From positions 186,001-250,000 of the forward strand of contig NZ_ATTQ01000008.1 of assembly GCF_000419765.1 (NCBI RefSeq): 64,000 bases of DNA, given 5' to 3'. Below the pieces are notes generated by a model. It ran no database searches, was not told the DNA's origin, and worked only from the letters and a program-made list of their open reading frames with translations. A program made the position numbers and the translations under genes. Each line of letters opens with the position of its first letter. Position 1 is the first letter of the stretch. This stretch comes from Rhizobium mongolense USDA 1844. Lineage in GTDB: Bacteria > Pseudomonadota > Alphaproteobacteria > Rhizobiales > Rhizobiaceae. Positions 21,258 to 29,241 of this stretch are shown here, piece after piece.

Positions 21258-21595
21258 TGCGCCTCTCCTTCCATCGCTTCATAGGTTTCGACGGGGGCGT
21301 GCGGGACGCTGGCAGCGCCTATTTCAGGCTTTGGCTCGCCTGCCTTGTAGGTCATGATGAATTTGTCGCTGATGGTGTCGCGCGCCGCATTGAAGAAACG
21401 GCCGCAGCCGTGGATGTGCCGCCAGCGTTCGAAGATCAGACCCTTCGGGTTGTCGCGCAGGAAGAAATACGCCTCGAATTCCTCGTCGGAAATCGAAGCG
21501 ATATTCTGGGGCCGCGCAATATGCGCGTCGCCAGCGCCACGGAATTCGAGCTCGGAGCGCTCTTCCTGACAGTATGGGCAGTGGATCAGTAGCAT
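21254..21595 (-). CDS. soxD: Sarcosine oxidase delta subunit
   Basis: Small zinc-binding subunit, 113 residues. It opens with LIHCPYCQEERSELEFRGAG, which holds the Cys-X2-Cys zinc ligands, and continues with the conserved FLRDNPKGLIFERWRHIHGC. It lies 26 bases after soxB and overlaps soxA by four bases, the standard BDAG order. Confidence 0.94.
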   Translation of the reverse strand: MLLIHCPYCQEERSELEFRGAGDAHIARPQNIASISDEEFEAYFFLRDNPKGLIFERWRHIHGCGRFFNAARDTISDKFIMTYKAGEPKPEIGAASVPHAPVETYEAMEGEAQ

Positions 21596-21621
21596 TGGAT
21601 TCCCTTGTCGGAAGTGCGTGG

Positions 21622-22875
21622 TCAGTGCGCGACGGCGGCGGCTGCCGCTTCATCGATGAGCCGTCCGGTGCGGAAGCGCTCCAGCGTCAACCCGGCATTG
21701 AACTTGTGCGGCTCGTCACGGGCGATCAGGTGCGCAAAGAGATTGGCCGAACCCGGCGTCGCCTTGAAGCCGCCCGTTCCCCAGCCGCAGTTGACATAGA
21801 GCCCCGGAACCGGCGTCTTCGACTGGATCGCCGAACGGTCCGGCGTATTGTCGACGATGCCGCCCCAGGAGCGCATCATCTTCACGCGGCGGAACATCGG
21901 GAAGAGCTCGCAAATCGCATCAAGCGTATGCGTGATGATCTGCAGGCCGCCTGTCTGCGAATAGGAATTATACTGGTCAGTGCCAGCGCCGATGACGAGC
22001 TCGCCCTTGTCGGACTGCGAGATATAGGCATGCACCGTGTTCGACATGACGACACAGGGAAAGATCGGCTTTAGTGGTTCGGAAACCAGCGCCTGCAGCG
22101 GGCTCGATTGCAGCGGCACGCGCACGTCCGCCATCTTCATCACGGTCGTCGAGTGGCCAGCCGCGGAGACGCCGAGCTTCTTCGCGCCGATGAAGCCGCG
22201 ATTGGTTTCGACGCCAACAACCCGCCCGTCCGGTCCGCGGCGGATGCCGGTGACTTCGCAATTCTGGATGATGTGAACGCCGCGATCCGACGCCGCACGG
22301 GCATAACCCCAGGCGACCGCATCATGACGCGCCGTCCCGCCGCGGCGCTGCAAGGCGGCGCCGTTAATCGGATAGCGCGCCGTCGCCGAAATATCGAGCG
22401 GGGGGCAATAGGCCTTCGCCTGCTCCGGCGTCAGCCATTCATTATCGATGCCATAGAGCCGGTTGGCATGGATATGCCGCTTGAAGGACTGCTGATCGTG
22501 GATGTTGTGCGAGAGCATCATCACGCCGCGCGGCGAATACATCACATTGTAGTTCAGATCCTGCGAGAGGTTCTCCCAGAGCTTCATCGAATGCTCGTAG
22601 ATGTGCATGCTCTCTTCATAGAGATAGTTCGAGCGGATGATGGTGGTGTTACGGCCGGTGTTGCCACCGCCGAGCCAGCCCTTTTCCAATACCGCGACGT
22701 TGGTGATGCCGTGCTCCTTGGCAAGGTAGTAAGCTGCTCCCAGACCATGCCCGCCGCCGCCGATGATAATGACGTCGTATTGCGCACGCGGCTCCGGCGA
22801 AGTCCACTGCCTCTCCCAGCCCTTGTGGCCTCTGAGCGCTTCCCGTGCCACGGCAAAAACCGAGTATTTCCGCAT
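21622..22875 (-). CDS. soxB: Sarcosine oxidase beta subunit
   Basis: FAD/FMN-carrying catalytic subunit of 417 residues. The N-terminal dinucleotide fold reads DVIIIGGGGHGLGAAYYLA, and GGGNTGRNTTIIRSNY carries the conserved His/Asn-rich flavin region of dimethylglycine oxidase-like proteins. AAGGAG lies upstream of the ATG. It is the first gene of the sox operon, with its promoter in the 245-base gap shared with the FecR gene. Confidence 0.95.
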   Translation of the reverse strand: MRKYSVFAVAREALRGHKGWERQWTSPEPRAQYDVIIIGGGGHGLGAAYYLAKEHGITNVAVLEKGWLGGGNTGRNTTIIRSNYLYEESMHIYEHSMKLWENLSQDLNYNVMYSPRGVMMLSHNIHDQQSFKRHIHANRLYGIDNEWLTPEQAKAYCPPLDISATARYPINGAALQRRGGTARHDAVAWGYARAASDRGVHIIQNCEVTGIRRGPDGRVVGVETNRGFIGAKKLGVSAAGHSTTVMKMADVRVPLQSSPLQALVSEPLKPIFPCVVMSNTVHAYISQSDKGELVIGAGTDQYNSYSQTGGLQIITHTLDAICELFPMFRRVKMMRSWGGIVDNTPDRSAIQSKTPVPGLYVNCGWGTGGFKATPGSANLFAHLIARDEPHKFNAGLTLERFRTGRLIDEAAAAAVAH

Positions 22876-23041
22876 CCGCCTTGATCTCCTTCAGGGAAAG
22901 GCATTTTCTTCGTGGCCATACAAATCGCAAATCGAAATGCGGCACAACGTTTCTTTTGCGACGCGAACGGGCTTTTGTTTGACATGGGTGGAACAAGTGC
23001 TGATGACAGTGAGGTTGTCGCATCCGCCCGCCCGCACCGGA

Positions 23042-23054
23042 TTAGTCCGACTAA
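23042..23054. promoter_or_regulatory. Palindromic operator candidate in the sox/FecR intergenic region
   Basis: TTAGTC-C-GACTAA is a perfect 6-bp inverted repeat around one base. The GTC-N-GAC centre resembles sites bound by FadR-type GntR regulators. It lies 67 bases before the FecR gene and 167 bases before soxB, so either gene could be the target. No GntR gene is in the window. Confidence 0.4.
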
Positions 23055-23120
23055 CCCAAGAGGGCAGGAAGACGAGCCGTAAAATTACATGCTAATATTC
23101 CTATTCTTAGGGGTATTCCC

Positions 23121-24083
23121 ATGTCCTATCTGAGTCTTGCCACAGCCACGGTGCTCAGCGCGGTGCTTTTCAGTTCCATGCCGGCCTCCGCAGCCGAGCA
23201 GGTTGGCCAGGCGGTCCACATCAAGACGGAAGTGACCGGTCAAACGGGACCGCTGACCGTAAATGCCGCAGTCCATCGCGACGAGCGCATTCGTACATCG
23301 AAATCCGGCCTCGGCCAGTTTCTCTTCCGTGACGGCACCAAGCTTGCGGTCGGCTGGGGTTCGTCAGTCGTCATCGACAAATACATCTTCGATGACTCTC
23401 AATCGGTGAAAAAGCTGAGCATCCGCGCAGCGAAGGGGACTTTCCGCTGGATCAGCGGCAGTTCGAAATCGTCCGCCTACCAGATCCTGACACCTGCGGG
23501 CACGATCGGCGTGCGTGGCACCGCCTTCGATTTCTATGTCGGCCCGGATGGAACGACGGCCGTCGTGATGCTGAATGGCGCCGCCCAGTTTTGCGGCCCG
23601 GGTGGCTGCCGGCAACTGACACGCCGTTGCGACTATGTCGTTGCGACCCCCAACGGCAACATGACGGATGTGGCGCGCGTAAACCAGGGCGTCCTTCGAA
23701 GACTGGAGACGGCACGCGCCCTCCCATTCCTTTCCGGCAGTCAGTCGCTTTCCGGCATGATGGGCGGCGGCTGCGGACTCATGGCGACAGTGCAGCGGCC
23801 CGATAACCTTCAGCGCCAGGCGCCGGCCGTCCCGCCTCGGGAACCGACGCCGGAGAAGCCGCATAAACCCGACAAGCCGGATAAGCCCGATAAGCCCGAT
23901 AAGCCCGATAGACCACACAAACCCGACAGGCCGGATAAGCCGGACAAGCCGCATGACCACGATAGGCCGCATAAATCACATGATCACCACCGGGGCGATC
24001 ACGACAGCGACCGCGACGAAGGCGACCATCATCATGGCAAGGACCGCGATAGGGATCGCGGCGAACGGAACCACCATCGCTGA
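23121..24083 (+). CDS. FecR-domain exported protein with KPD-repeat and His-rich tail
   Basis: A signal peptide (residues 1-25, ending SMPASAAE) leads into a FecR domain at about residues 50-170, with LAVGWGSSVVIDKYIFD and the typical LTPAGTIGVRGTAFDFYV. After about residue 235 the protein turns into a low-complexity tail of repeating Lys-Pro-Asp units, then His/Asp/Arg-rich sequence (HDHDRPHKSHDHHRGDHDS). The protein should be periplasmic. The tail could bind metal or cell wall, which is inference. Genes for such FecR proteins often sit beside CHASE2 cyclases. Here the cyclase gene converges from the other strand with only four bases between the stops. Confidence 0.82.
   Translation: MSYLSLATATVLSAVLFSSMPASAAEQVGQAVHIKTEVTGQTGPLTVNAAVHRDERIRTSKSGLGQFLFRDGTKLAVGWGSSVVIDKYIFDDSQSVKKLSIRAAKGTFRWISGSSKSSAYQILTPAGTIGVRGTAFDFYVGPDGTTAVVMLNGAAQFCGPGGCRQLTRRCDYVVATPNGNMTDVARVNQGVLRRLETARALPFLSGSQSLSGMMGGGCGLMATVQRPDNLQRQAPAVPPREPTPEKPHKPDKPDKPDKPDKPDRPHKPDRPDKPDKPHDHDRPHKSHDHHRGDHDSDRDEGDHHHGKDRDRDRGERNHHR
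23863..23955 (+). repeat. Tandem 9-bp repeats coding Lys-Pro-Asp units
   Basis: Units close to GATAAGCCC/GACAAGCCG recur about ten times in frame within the FecR gene, giving KPDKPDKPDKPDRPHKPDR-like protein. Three consecutive units are identical, so the copy number could vary between strains by slippage. Confidence 0.8.
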
Positions 24084-24087
24084 TACG

Positions 24088-26259
24088 TCATTGTGCGGGG
24101 CGCGCTTCCTCGGAAATCGGTTCATCACGGAAATGTTCGGCCCTGCGGGAAATCCGGCGATAAAACTCTGCCAGGCCGGGAGCGATCATTTTGGTCTTCA
24201 ACCTGATGGCACTGACGATCCTGCGCGTGTCGGGCGAGCGCGAGCGAAATGCCTCGATAAGCTGATTGTGGAGCTGCCGCAGCTCACCAAATTCGGCCGA
24301 TTGCGTCACGCGCTCATCGCCGACGACGGCGAATAGGCGCGTCCGGCTGCTCTTTCCCTTCAGGCCGATGGTGCCCGCCTTAAGCAGCGCAGCACCTAAC
24401 TGCAGCCGCGCCGTGTCCTCCGAAATCAGAATATCGAAGCCGACTTCCTTGCAGGAGGATTCGATCCGCGCAGCAACGTTCACGGCATCGCCGACGGCCG
24501 AGTAGTTGAAGCGCGTTTCGGCTCCCATATTTCCGACACAGGCAATGCCGGTATGGATGCCGATGCCGATTCCCACCGGCTGATCCTTGCCGAAGCCGAA
24601 GGCATCGGCAGCATTGAGCTCGGCAAGCGTTTCGCGCATGGCCAGAGCGGCGCGCACCGCCTTCGTCTCGTGATCGGCCACATCGACTGGCGCATTCCAG
24701 AAGGCCATGATCGAGTCGCCGATGAACTTGTCGAGCGTGCCCTCATTGGCAACGACATGGCGGCTCAGCGCGTCGAGCAGCGTGTTCAGGAATCCGACGA
24801 CGGCCGTCGGCGGCAGCCGCTCACTGATTTCGGTAAAATGACGCACGTCGACGAACATGACCGTCAGTTGCCGATCGTCTCCGCCAAGGCGCAGTGCGTC
24901 GCGCGTATGCTCGATACGATAGAGAAGCGATGGCGACAGATACTGCCCGAATGCGCGGCGAACCTCGCGCCTTTCACGGTCGATCACCAGGATGCGGAAC
25001 GACGTCGCGGCGAAATGCGTCACTGATCCGCTGATGATCGGAGCCAGCGGATCGAAAAGAAGCCCGGCATAGGAAAAGCAGAGCCAGGAGGCGACGACAG
25101 CAAGCGCAGTAATCGCCAAACCACAGGCCAGGGCGACCGCCGGGCTGACGAAGGTCGTCAATATCACCAAAAGGCCGCCAAGCACTGCGATGGCGAATAT
25201 TTCCAGGCCATCCGCCCAATCGGGCCGCGACAGATAGCGGCCGGTCAAAATCTGCTCGACGGTCTGGGCGTGCAGCGAAACCCCCGGCACATTCTCTCCG
25301 AGCGCCGTGACACGGATATCCTGCAGCCCCGCGGCCGATGTGCCGATAAAGACGATACTTCCGTTTATCGCCGCGCTGACCTCGGCCGAGGCACCTTTTT
25401 CTGCAAGCACATGCCGCGCGGAGACATATCTCTGCGCACGGTCGGGGCTGACATAGAGCCATAGCTCGCCGGCGGCCGTCACGGGGACGACAAAATCGCC
25501 TGTCTTGACCGAGACCATGACGCCCGCCGCATCCGGCGCGCCCGCCAGCACATAGGTCGAGACGCCCTGGGCAACACGCAGCGCCTCCAGCGCCAGATTC
25601 GGATAAAGCTGCTCCCCATCCGTCAAAAACAGCGGAACTGCCCGCACGACCGACGAAGAGCTGCCCGGATTGAGACTGATATGACCGATGCCAGCGGCGT
25701 TCGCTTCAAGGCGCGGACGTAACGGCGTTGCGGCATTGATATGCGGGGGTGCGCCGACGGGACTCTCGCCGGTGAAGGCGAAGCCTGCCTTGACCGACGG
25801 GCGATAGGTTCCCTCGTTGGTCAAGCCGAAGCCGAGCACGACAGGCTTATCAGCAATCGAATCGGCGAAAATCTCGTCATTGTCCGGCAATTGCGACAGC
25901 AGCGACGGATCGATGCCGGACACATTGCCTAAGACGGCCCGTGGCGAAAGCCGGTCCGGCTCGGCAAAGAGAATGTCGAAGGCGATCGCCGCCGCACCCA
26001 TCTCGGACAACCTGTCGACGAGCAGAGCCAGCCTGTCTCTCGGCCACGGCCACTGGCCGAATTCGCGCAGCGATGCCTCGTCAATATCGATGACCCGAAC
26101 CGGCAGCTCTTCGAAGGACCGCGGCGATAAGCGCTGGTATTCGTCGAAGGTCACATCGCGGATCGATCGCAGCAGCTGTGGATCGCTGGCCCGCAGCAGG
26201 GTGAGCACGGCAACAATCGCCAAGCCGATGATGACACCGATTTGCTGCGCGCGTGTCAT
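24088..26259 (-). CDS. CHASE2-domain adenylate/guanylate cyclase
   Basis: The 723-residue protein starts with a membrane helix (residues about 7-23) and a periplasmic CHASE2 sensor domain (VRVIDIDEASLREFGQWPWP, AFDILFAEPDRLSP). About three membrane helices follow (residues 350-415). A class III cyclase domain comes from about residue 450: LTVMFVDVRHFTEISE with the first metal Asp, DKFIGDSIMAFWNAP with the second, and the later RFNYSAVGDAVNVAARIES. Purine choice (ATP or GTP) is not certain from these motifs. The exposed sensor fits with the neighbouring exported FecR protein as ligand or partner, which is inference. Confidence 0.92.
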   Translation of the reverse strand: MTRAQQIGVIIGLAIVAVLTLLRASDPQLLRSIRDVTFDEYQRLSPRSFEELPVRVIDIDEASLREFGQWPWPRDRLALLVDRLSEMGAAAIAFDILFAEPDRLSPRAVLGNVSGIDPSLLSQLPDNDEIFADSIADKPVVLGFGLTNEGTYRPSVKAGFAFTGESPVGAPPHINAATPLRPRLEANAAGIGHISLNPGSSSSVVRAVPLFLTDGEQLYPNLALEALRVAQGVSTYVLAGAPDAAGVMVSVKTGDFVVPVTAAGELWLYVSPDRAQRYVSARHVLAEKGASAEVSAAINGSIVFIGTSAAGLQDIRVTALGENVPGVSLHAQTVEQILTGRYLSRPDWADGLEIFAIAVLGGLLVILTTFVSPAVALACGLAITALAVVASWLCFSYAGLLFDPLAPIISGSVTHFAATSFRILVIDRERREVRRAFGQYLSPSLLYRIEHTRDALRLGGDDRQLTVMFVDVRHFTEISERLPPTAVVGFLNTLLDALSRHVVANEGTLDKFIGDSIMAFWNAPVDVADHETKAVRAALAMRETLAELNAADAFGFGKDQPVGIGIGIHTGIACVGNMGAETRFNYSAVGDAVNVAARIESSCKEVGFDILISEDTARLQLGAALLKAGTIGLKGKSSRTRLFAVVGDERVTQSAEFGELRQLHNQLIEAFRSRSPDTRRIVSAIRLKTKMIAPGLAEFYRRISRRAEHFRDEPISEEARPAQ

Positions 26260-26436
26260 GAACCCGATGGCGCCCCCTACGCTGCAAGCCGCTGAGCAGC
26301 GAAGAAAGGCTACGCCGCTTTAGCGCCGAACGCCATCCTGTCGCAGAACTGGCACGCAGCATAAAGAGAGATTGTGTCGGAGCGCGTGGGAATCGGGCAG
26401 ACGCCGTCCGGGGAGGGACCGCGTTTTGCAATAAAC

Positions 26437-26667
26437 CTATTGGCCGGCCGATTTGATTGAAACCTTGCGCTTCCTTTTCGGAGCCGGAAGTTCGGGCTCA
26501 GCTTCGGCCTGCCGCTGCAGACGGAGGGCTTTCAGCTTCTCCGTCTTTTTTTCACGCAGTTTTGCTTCGTCTGCAATAATCGCCCGCGCCGTGTGATCCG
26601 TGGCTTCCGCCTTGTCGCGGGCCGACATCTTCGTGGCGTTGAAGAATGCGTCCTTTGTGGCAGTCAT
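26437..26667 (-). CDS. Small Lys/Glu-rich protein of unknown function
   Basis: 76 residues, highly charged and probably helical (ATKMSARDKAEATDHTARAI, then LREKKTEKLKALRLQRQ), with a basic C-terminus PAPKRKRKVSIKSAGQ. There is no signal peptide or membrane helix. It lies 52 bases downstream of an S21 gene in the same direction. A nucleic-acid or ribosome association would fit charge and context but is not shown. I do not recognise a named family with certainty. Confidence 0.6.
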   Translation of the reverse strand: MTATKDAFFNATKMSARDKAEATDHTARAIIADEAKLREKKTEKLKALRLQRQAEAEPELPAPKRKRKVSIKSAGQ

Positions 26668-26719
26668 TCACTTTTCCTTGGATGGTTCGCGATTTGGAAA
26701 CCACGCTCGCAAGCGACAC

Positions 26720-26956
26720 TCAACGTGTATTTGCGGCCTTTTTGGGCATCGGCAGCAAACCTTCGCGCTGCATCTTCTTGCGCGCGAGTTTCCGCTGACG
26801 GCGGATAGCTTCGCCCTTTTCGCGGGCGCGCTTCTCGGATGGCTTTTCATAGGCGCTGCGCGCCTTCATTTCACGAAACAGACCTTCGCGCTGCATCTTC
26901 TTCTTGAGAACGCGAAGAGCCTGGTCGACATTGTTGTCCCTGACGAGAACCTGCAA
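26720..26956 (-). CDS. rpsU: 30S ribosomal protein S21 (second copy)
   Basis: Product of about 78 residues reading [20 protein letters not shown] and [20 protein letters not shown], then a basic tail longer than the other copy ([19 protein letters not shown]). I take the TTG at 26956 as start because AAAGGA precedes it by seven bases and the second copy starts at the equivalent codon with GTG. An ATG at 26977 would add seven residues and is the alternative. S21 sits near the mRNA exit of the 30S subunit and helps initiation. Confidence 0.9.
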   Translation of the reverse strand: MQVLVRDNNVDQALRVLKKKMQREGLFREMKARSAYEKPSEKRAREKGEAIRRQRKLARKKMQREGLLPMPKKAANTR

Positions 26957-27007
26957 AATCTTATCCTTTCGCGGCAATGGATGCCGTATCGTTAACGAGG
27001 GGAGGCG

Positions 27008-27310
27008 TTACTTTCGAACCTTGATGCTGGACGTCTTCAGCCAAGGCTCGGCATTGGAAGTTTGGGCTACCTGAGCGCCTGAAATCCGCGGCGGGGATTC
27101 GGTCGCATCGATATCAAGCGCTGTTATCCTGCGCTCGAAGTTTTCGGCCTCGAACCGAACACGGTACTGTACATGTCCATGGTCGTTCGGCAGGACGCCG
27201 ACGACCTTGCATCGCCTGTCGGCAGCGGCCGTTCGGGTGAGACCGGACTTCAGCACGACAAAGTCACCTATTTTATAGGTCGGCTTTGCCTTATAGTTCG
27301 GCTTTGGCAT
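27008..27310 (-). CDS. Conserved small protein with SH3-like fold likeness
   Basis: 100 residues starting MPKPNYKAKPTYKIGDFVVL, then a stretch CKVVGVLPNDHGHVQYRVRF suggesting a small beta-barrel (KOW/SH3-like), followed by an unstructured tail. ATG 27310 follows a GTG that could also serve. It is 51 bases upstream of the second S21 gene and in the same direction, so it may be co-transcribed. The function is unknown. Confidence 0.62.
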   Translation of the reverse strand: MPKPNYKAKPTYKIGDFVVLKSGLTRTAAADRRCKVVGVLPNDHGHVQYRVRFEAENFERRITALDIDATESPPRISGAQVAQTSNAEPWLKTSSIKVRK

Positions 27311-27332
27311 CACGGTGCTCTTTCAAAATGTC

Positions 27333-27358
27333 AAAAAGGCCGGGCGTTCTACCCGACC
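27333..27358 (-). terminator. Rho-independent terminator after cspA
   Basis: On the minus strand GGTCGGG pairs with CCCGGCC (one G-U pair) around a seven-base loop, followed by five T residues. It lies about 60 bases after the cold-shock gene and separates it from the downstream small gene. Confidence 0.7.
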
Positions 27359-27417
27359 TCTTCCCGTCATTCAGCCTGCTGCCAGTACATCCGTGGTCAG
27401 CCGTGGCAAATGACAAA

Positions 27418-27627
27418 TCACGCGGCCTGGAGATTATCCGCTGCGTTCTTGCCGGACTTTTTGTCCCGGACGAGATCGTAGCGTACCTTCTGCCCGTCGG
27501 ACAGCGCGCTCATGCCGGCACGCTCCACGGCGGAAATGTGAACAAATACGTCGGTCGAACCGTCGTCCGGCTGAATAAAGCCAAAGCCCTTGGCGCTATT
27601 GAACCACTTAACTGTGCCTGAATTCAT
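27418..27627 (-). CDS. cspA: Cold-shock domain protein
   Basis: 69 residues covering one cold-shock domain, with RNA-binding motifs KGFGFI (RNP1) and VFVHI (RNP2) in [19 protein letters not shown]. It binds single-stranded RNA/DNA and melts mRNA structure. The start at 27627 is set by AAGGAG about eight bases upstream and by the family length. A longer reading to 27807 is not credible. The gene is divergent from the S21 gene at 27994, with a 366-base shared gap that probably includes a long leader. Confidence 0.95.
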   Translation of the reverse strand: MNSGTVKWFNSAKGFGFIQPDDGSTDVFVHISAVERAGMSALSDGQKVRYDLVRDKKSGKNAADNLQAA

Positions 27628-27993
27628 GAACGATCTCCTTTCAATCGCTGCACTGCCGGGAAAAATTCGCCGGCTCTTATCGAGAGTTGAGAGGAAATCT
27701 GACAGAGCGCTCAGCGCGTGACAAAGGTCACAAGCAATATTCGATAGGCTCATATATAGGGGTATTTCTGCATACCGCAATAGCAAATGCATTTCTGGAC
27801 ACCGCATCCGCCAGGCAGGCGGAAGGCTTATCCGCCATTTTTTCCGCAGATCGCCATATCAGTCTGGACTTCGTGGCTTCGATCTGTTATCCCGCATCAC
27901 CAATCGCAAGGCTCCGGCCGCGCGAGCCGTATAATTTTGCCCTGGCGCTGTGCCGCCGCTGGTGTCAACCAAAACCAAAGGAACGTGATTCTC
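27628..27993. other. Shared upstream region of cspA and rpsU
   Basis: 366 bases with no convincing gene. The central part (around 27735-27790) is AT-richer and should hold both divergent promoters. The cspA side leaves room for a long untranslated leader, as is common for cold-shock genes. I could not define promoter boxes with confidence. Confidence 0.5.
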
Positions 27994-28206
27994 GTGCAGG
28001 TACTCGTCCGCGATAACAATGTCGATCAGGCTCTCCGCGCTCTCAAGAAGAAGATGCAGCGCGAAGGCATTTTCCGCGAAATGAAGATGCGCGACTACTA
28101 CGAGAAGCCGTCGCAGAAGCGCGCCCGCGAGAAGGCCGAAGCTGTTCGCCGCGTTCGCAAGCTGGCTCGCAAGCGGGCACAGCGCGAAGGTCTGGTCGCA
28201 CGCTAA
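27994..28206 (+). CDS. rpsU: 30S ribosomal protein S21
   Basis: 70 residues from a GTG start: [40 protein letters not shown] and a basic tail ending [14 protein letters not shown] lies 11 bases before the chosen GTG. Another in-frame GTG three codons earlier is too close to that site. This short form with the common tail is probably the housekeeping copy. The second copy at 26720-26956 differs in the middle and the tail. Confidence 0.93.
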   Translation: MQVLVRDNNVDQALRALKKKMQREGIFREMKMRDYYEKPSQKRAREKAEAVRRVRKLARKRAQREGLVAR

Positions 28207-28245
28207 GCGGTGCCGTCGTTATTTCGACGTTTTCAAATGCATGTT

Positions 28246-28285
28246 GGCGGGGGCGATTACGTGTCGCCGCCGCCTTTTTATTTTT
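28246..28285 (+). terminator. Rho-independent terminator after rpsU
   Basis: GGCGGGGGCGA pairs with TCGCCGCCGCC (one mismatch) around a seven-base loop and is followed by TTTTTATTTTT. A smaller hairpin (CGTCG/CGACG then TTTT, 28214-28233) lies just before it, so the transcript has two successive stop signals. Confidence 0.85.
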
Positions 28286-28344
28286 GCTGCTGAAGATCGC
28301 ATATCCGATTGCCCCCGGATATGACGCATGGGGGAAGCGCACGA

Positions 28345-29214
28345 ATGGCTGATTTCTTGTTCACCTCGCCCCGGTCCTTGCGCGCGCCGAAAGCGACGCT
28401 GCTGCCGGTGCTTGCAGTTCTTACCGCAATCGGCCTTGCCGGCTGCCAGACCGACAACACCTCCGATGCTGTGATCCGCCTCGACAAGGCTCAGGGGTCC
28501 GAAGAGAACATCGCCTCGCTGACCTCGGTGATCAATTCCAATCCGCGTGATCCGGAAGCATACAACGTCCGAGGCTCGGCCTATGGCCGTGCCGGTCAGT
28601 TCAAGGCCGCGCTGAACGACTTCAATACCGCCCTGCAGATCAATCCACGCTTCTTCCAGGCCTATGCCAACCGCGCGCTCGTCTATCGCAACATGGGCCA
28701 GCAGCAACAGGCGATTGCCGACTACAACGCCGCGCTGCAGATCAACCCGAGCTACGACGTCGCCTATATCGGCCGCGGCAACGTCTATCGCCAGGCCAGC
28801 CAGGACGATGCGGCATTCAACGATTTCGCCCGCGCGATCCAGCTCGGCACGACGGATGGGCGCGCCTATCACAATCGCGGCCTGATTTTCCAGAAGCGCA
28901 ATCAGCAGGACAAGGCGATCGACGATTTCTCGAAGGCAATCTCGCTGTCACCGAATTCGCCCGAGCCCTATAACGGCCGCGGCATTTCCTATATCGCGCT
29001 GAACGACGACGACAATGCCTTCGCCGACTTCAACCATGCGATCGAGCTCAACGGCAACATCGCCGAATCCTGGGCCAACCAGGCGCTCGTCTATGAGCGC
29101 CGCGGCGAAAAGGACAAGGCGGCCCGTTCCTATCGCCACGCGATCGGGCTGGACCCCAAATACCAGCCGGCCCGCGACGGCCTGGCGCGCATCGGCGCGG
29201 CAACCAGCGGCTGA
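28345..29214 (+). CDS. TPR-repeat lipoprotein
   Basis: 289 residues. The lipoprotein signal ends at the lipobox in AIGLAGCQTDNTS, so the mature protein should be lipid-anchored at the envelope. The rest is about six tetratricopeptide repeats (for example DPEAYNVRGSAYGRAGQFKA and PEPYNGRGISYIALNDDDNA), which act as protein-binding scaffolds, similar in plan to NlpI. I use the ATG at 28345, preceded by GGGGGAAG, rather than an upstream codon at 28309. Confidence 0.87.
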   Translation: MADFLFTSPRSLRAPKATLLPVLAVLTAIGLAGCQTDNTSDAVIRLDKAQGSEENIASLTSVINSNPRDPEAYNVRGSAYGRAGQFKAALNDFNTALQINPRFFQAYANRALVYRNMGQQQQAIADYNAALQINPSYDVAYIGRGNVYRQASQDDAAFNDFARAIQLGTTDGRAYHNRGLIFQKRNQQDKAIDDFSKAISLSPNSPEPYNGRGISYIALNDDDNAFADFNHAIELNGNIAESWANQALVYERRGEKDKAARSYRHAIGLDPKYQPARDGLARIGAATSG

Positions 29215-29241
29215 TACCTGTAGACCACGGAGAAAAGAGCG

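Noticed and set aside
23863..23955. Possible CRISPR array
   Set aside because: The repeats are 9 bp, in frame, without spacers, and code for a Lys-Pro-Asp tail.
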